Below, piece after piece: positions 23,147-25,839 of a stretch of DNA of 25,839 nucleotides (positions are counted from its first letter, which is position 1; every line of letters starts with the position of its first letter). The DNA lies in the IMG/VR virus record IMGVR_UViG_3300020421_000122, positions 1 to 25,839 of that record. The stretch is one strand, 5' to 3'. The notes below the pieces were generated by a model that saw only the letters and a program-made list of their open reading frames with translations, was not told where the DNA came from and ran no database searches. The position numbers and the translations under genes are program-made. The stretch comes from a virus.

Positions 23147-23423
23147 TCTCTCCTCCCGAGCTTCCCTTTTTAACAACTTTAGGGGCTGCTTTGGCTTTTG
23201 GTTTCAGGTCCTTAGTTTCTGGAAAAACTTTTTGCATGGTTCCTATAATACTATCCCAAGAACTGGACCAAACCTCATCATCAAGGTAAGACTCTTCCAA
23301 CCATTTGGTTTTTAGTGCCTCTTCCTTGCTTATAAGATACCCTTGCTTTACAGAAGTATCTGCAAAATATTTCAAGGCTAACATCCTATATTTTTCATGT
23401 AGCTTTATCTTTTTTTCTGTCAT
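23130..23423 (-). CDS. Small phage protein of unknown function between portal and protease
   Basis: 97 residues. The N-terminal two thirds are helical and mixed in charge (KLHEKYRMLALKYFADTS; WLEESYLDDEVWSSSWDSIIGTM), and the last 30 residues are a basic, flexible tail (KPKAKAAPKVVKKG). No signal peptide or membrane segment. The ATG overlaps the portal stop as ATGA, and its 3' end overlaps the protease-capsid start by 17 nt, so it is firmly part of the operon. I do not recognise the family. Its position suggests a head assembly or portal-associated role, but that is only inference from order. Confidence 0.8.
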   Translation of the reverse strand: MTEKKIKLHEKYRMLALKYFADTSVKQGYLISKEEALKTKWLEESYLDDEVWSSSWDSIIGTMQKVFPETKDLKPKAKAAPKVVKKGSSGGENGKSI

Positions 23424-24610
23424 TCTTCTTCCTCTTCTACGGGTCTACCGCCCTCATTTGGATTTGAAGCACTACCCGCTATATTTGCTGGTATTCGTAG
23501 TTCATCATGTCCTTCTAGAGCTTCAAACCCTAATTGTGATCTTGCTTCATTTGCACTTATAATACCGGCATTGACTAATCCAGAATAGTAAAATGATTGA
23601 TCTCGTAATTCAGGCTGTAGAGCAGGAATATTAGTAATATCTTCCTTTACACTAAAACCAAAAAATCTTTCTAGTCCAAAGTTAACTTTTCGTACTATAG
23701 GTAGTATTGTCTCTAAATAATACATCCTCATATTTGGACGTATGTTTGCATTATTGCCTGAATCTAATAAAATTGGAGGGACTCCTACTGCCTTTAATAT
23801 AATCTTTTCGTTTTCACCTATAGAACTCTGGAAGTCTAAATCTTTAAAGTTAACATTTGAAATAGCATCTATTTCTATTCCACCATCCAGAATTAGAGGC
23901 CGTCTGCCTCCTGCTGTAGGTTGATACCTTACTTGCCAGGATTGAAGCATTCGCTCCTTAATCTTCTCTGATAAAGTATTAGGACTTTTTAAAACCAACC
24001 CTGGCACAGCCCCGTTTTTAAAGAAATTATCTTGAAACTGCCGCATATTTGCCATTAAAGACATAGTACGAACGGCAGGTTTTAATCTAGAAACTCCCCT
24101 GTATATATCATGGAAGGAATTTTCTTTTATATGTATAATTTCATCAGGAGAGTAGTCTACTTCAGCATAGGTATACTTACTTATAAATGTTTTTGCGTCT
24201 GCATGAATTGTAACATCGGAGGCAGGGATATGGTAGAAGTGAGCACCATCATAATAAATAAAAATATTGCCATCAAGAATATAATCAGTAATTAAATTAC
24301 GCTTGAAGGAGCTGATGTCTTGGAATAGGTTTGGTTCCTCATTTATAAGTTTTTGAACTTTTGAACGCTTTATCCCTTTTACAACTCCAGACATATTAAT
24401 AGGCTGCACTATTGCAGGTATTTCCGCACAGTCATCAACAACCATATTTACTGCACGGTTAACAATCTCTATAGTCTCATAGTACTTTTCATAACTTTGA
24501 GTGTGCTCACGAGACGATTGCGACTCTGTTCCAAAGTACTGTTGAACAGGATTTAATTTTTCATAAATATCCTCTTCACTTCGGTTTAAGAATCTGTCAT
24601 ACCATGCCAT
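23420..24610 (-). CDS. Portal protein (HK97 family)
   Basis: 396 residues, near the usual length for HK97 portals. It begins MAWYDRFLNRSEED, with IEIVNRAVNMVVDDCAEIPAIV about residues 47-68, a stretch NLITDYILDGNIFIYYDG near 105-122, PDEIIHIKENSFHDIYRGVSRLKPA near 155-179, and KERMLQSWQVRYQPT then ILDGGIEIDAISN near 217-250; DQSFYYSGLVNAGIISANEARSQLGFE near the end is the family's C-terminal helix with the 'G-x-x-s-x-N-E-x-R' pattern. It forms the dodecameric gate for DNA at the head vertex and binds the terminase during packaging. It overlaps the HNH gene by 14 nt and the next gene by 4 nt. AGAGATAA lies before the ATG. Confidence 0.95.
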   Translation of the reverse strand: MAWYDRFLNRSEEDIYEKLNPVQQYFGTESQSSREHTQSYEKYYETIEIVNRAVNMVVDDCAEIPAIVQPINMSGVVKGIKRSKVQKLINEEPNLFQDISSFKRNLITDYILDGNIFIYYDGAHFYHIPASDVTIHADAKTFISKYTYAEVDYSPDEIIHIKENSFHDIYRGVSRLKPAVRTMSLMANMRQFQDNFFKNGAVPGLVLKSPNTLSEKIKERMLQSWQVRYQPTAGGRRPLILDGGIEIDAISNVNFKDLDFQSSIGENEKIILKAVGVPPILLDSGNNANIRPNMRMYYLETILPIVRKVNFGLERFFGFSVKEDITNIPALQPELRDQSFYYSGLVNAGIISANEARSQLGFEALEGHDELRIPANIAGSASNPNEGGRPVEEEEE

Positions 24611-24962
24611 GTTTATCTCTTTGAATCTGTACCCAGCGCATTTGTTTCTTTGCCGTTGTTAATGCGGGGTTGCGGCCATATACTTTGTGCAGTTGTCTGT
24701 GGTGTCCGTAGCACAAAGTGACAGTGTGCTCATATAATTCTGCCCAGTGCTCTTCTATAAAATCATCCCGAATTGCAAGAATATATTTAGGATCATGCCC
24801 CGTCTTTTTAATCCAGTTGTGTATAAGAGGTGCTAAACTATAGTAGTGGTGGAAATCTAATTTAACGTCAGCCCCACAGATATAGCATTCCGAGTCCTTT
24901 TCGTAGTTATTCTTCGCTCTATCTCGGATATATTTTACTATATCTCGTTTTAATTCGGCCAT
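24597..24962 (-). CDS. HNH endonuclease
   Basis: 121 residues. Zinc ligand pairs are visible as C26-x2-C29 and C84 with H87, and the catalytic motif is D37-H38-H39 followed by the helix with H87/H88 and LHKVYGRNP, in the HNH order. Small HNH proteins beside the terminase and portal genes assist terminase in cutting at cos sites in several phages (HK97 gp74 is the known example), so a packaging role is more likely than a homing role; this is inference. It is the first gene after promoter P3, with a leader of only about 26 nt and no clear ribosome binding site before the ATG. It overlaps the portal gene by 14 nt. Confidence 0.85.
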   Translation of the reverse strand: MAELKRDIVKYIRDRAKNNYEKDSECYICGADVKLDFHHYYSLAPLIHNWIKKTGHDPKYILAIRDDFIEEHWAELYEHTVTLCYGHHRQLHKVYGRNPALTTAKKQMRWVQIQRDKHGMV

Positions 24963-24994
24963 TGGGTTTTAGAACTTCTATTTTCAATTAGAGA

Positions 24995-25038
24995 ATTATA
25001 TCGAGTTTCAGATACTATGTCAAACATTATTTTTCAGA
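24995..25038 (-). promoter_or_regulatory. Promoter P3 (HNH-portal-capsid unit), composite motif copy 3
   Basis: Perfect TTGACA (25023-25018), 17-nt spacer and TATAAT (25000-24995) on the minus strand. AAAAATAA lies at 25034-25027, three nt upstream of the -35, preceded by TCT plus one base. It sits just after the terminase stop. The expected start is near 24988. Confidence 0.9.
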
Positions 25039-25044
25039 GGTCTC

Positions 25045-25839
25045 CTAAAAACTTATTGCAGAAGTTTCAAATGAATACAATGCGTATCTAAGTGCATCGG
25101 ACATATGTGAAGCTCTATTGTGTTTTGGTTTTTCCCGAGCTAAATTAGGATTAGAGTCCCACTGATATTGATCTAATGCCGCTAATGATTCGGCACAGGT
25201 TTGCTCTACTAGTAATTTATCATTGTCTACTATTGCGGCTACGTGCGCTATTCCATCTAATACACTTTTCTTTGCGTTAATAGTTGTTATGTCATAGTTC
25301 TGGGCGAAGTCAAAACGGGTTTGTTGAGCGGCGGAATCAATATAAATATAGTCTATATCCCATTTCTCTATCTTAGCTTGTATTTCTTTAGCGTGTTGCT
25401 CGGTAGTTTTCTCAGCGTCTAAGTATTCGTCTAATAAGTAATATTTCTGCTCATCCCACTCATAGCCTAGAACACAGAACGCTGTAGGATCTCTATAACC
25501 TACGTCGAGACCTGCAAATATATCCATTTTGGATGTGTCTATTTCGCTAAAGTTCGCTGTACATTCCTCATAGTTAAAGTTCCAGATTTGACCTTCATAA
25601 GTATTAAAATCGGCTTCGTATTCTTGTCTAAATTCAGCATCGGACATAGATTTTCTAGCTTCCGCAATATCATTCTCAGACATGCGAGGATTATCTTTAT
25701 AAGTGGCTCTAATAGATGCCCATTCTGAAAATTCATCTTGAAATCCTCTGTAGAAAAACTCGGAGAACCAGTTATTCTTTCCTCTAGGTGTACTTATGAA
25801 GATGGCTTTTGAGTTATCTTTATCGAGCGTGGGGCGAAG
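25045..25839 (-). CDS. terL: Terminase large subunit, C-terminal part (cut by window edge)
   Basis: The frame is open from the right edge to the stop at 25045, giving 264 residues; the N-terminal ATPase domain with Walker A is outside. The first in-window residues include AIFISTPRGKNNWF, the coupling motif of the packaging ATPase. The nuclease domain follows: FAGLDVGYRDPTAF with the first acidic residue, YIYIDSAAQQ with the second, and SHMSDALRYALYSF with the third, the usual RNase H-like arrangement for cutting DNA at the start and end of packaging. An ATG at 25683 is internal and should not be taken as the start. The next feature downstream is promoter P3 and then the HNH gene. Confidence 0.95.
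   Translation of the reverse strand, partial: LRPTLDKDNSKAIFISTPRGKNNWFSEFFYRGFQDEFSEWASIRATYKDNPRMSENDIAEARKSMSDAEFRQEYEADFNTYEGQIWNFNYEECTANFSEIDTSKMDIFAGLDVGYRDPTAFCVLGYEWDEQKYYLLDEYLDAEKTTEQHAKEIQAKIEKWDIDYIYIDSAAQQTRFDFAQNYDITTINAKKSVLDGIAHVAAIVDNDKLLVEQTCAESLAALDQYQWDSNPNLAREKPKHNRASHMSDALRYALYSFETSAISF

Noticed and set aside
23147-23176. Upstream ATG (23176) as start of the protease-capsid gene
   Set aside because: The extra ten residues encode the GGGAGGAGAG site of the ATG at 23146, and they do not resemble the family N-terminus.
25045-25683. ATG at 25683 as start of a 212-residue protein
   Set aside because: The frame is open upstream to the edge and includes the STP coupling motif of terminase, so this Met is internal.
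1-25839. tRNA genes, CRISPR arrays, insertion sequences, attachment sites or integrase
   Set aside because: The coding density leaves no room for them, and no cloverleaf, regular repeat array or transposase/integrase pattern was noticed.

Overview
The window is part of the late, virion-structural region of a tailed double-stranded DNA phage (or prophage) with an HK97-type head and a long, probably non-contractile tail. Every credible gene lies on the minus strand, so the gene order is read from the right edge (25839) to the left edge (1). The DNA is AT-rich. The tail fibre and tape measure proteins have the style seen in phages from marine metagenomes, so a marine bacterial host is a reasonable guess, but nothing here identifies it. 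Three consensus vegetative promoters (TTGACA-17-TATAAT type) show that host sigma-70-like RNA polymerase probably transcribes the region.

Layout, right to left. Packaging and head (25839-20526): C-terminal part of the large terminase, an HNH endonuclease, portal, a 97-residue protein of unknown role, a prohead protease fused to the major capsid protein, a tandem hairpin/terminator, and a gp6-like head-tail connector. Neck and tail tube (20526-15964): a 481-residue neck protein, a tail-terminator-like protein, a 540-residue tail tube protein, a promoter with a leader hairpin, and a smaller tail tube paralogue. Tail assembly (15949-9763): the tail chaperone pair, which appears to be joined by programmed +1 frameshifting, then a 1450-residue tape measure protein and a distal-tail-like protein. 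Tail tip and fibres (9766-1): a 2524-residue central hub/host-specificity protein, a promoter, a beta-sandwich tail protein and three fibre-type proteins, the last cut by the window edge.

The genes are tightly packed, with many 1-14 nt overlaps, and no gap exceeds about 100 nt. The few gaps hold regulatory signals. Three promoters share an unusually extended common architecture: YCT-N-AAAAATAA-N3-TTGACW-N17-TATAAT over 44 bp. They divide the region into three transcription units: HNH-portal-capsid, second tube-chaperone-tape measure-hub, and fibres. A terminator just after the capsid gene may lower expression of the neck genes relative to capsid.

Observations most worth a second look are the three-copy composite promoter, the +1 frameshift site between the tail chaperones, a second strong ribosome binding site inside the protease-capsid fusion that would give free capsid protein, the two paralogous tail tube genes, and small modules shared between otherwise unrelated virion proteins. 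No tRNA, rRNA, CRISPR array, insertion sequence, integrase, reverse transcriptase or attachment site was seen.
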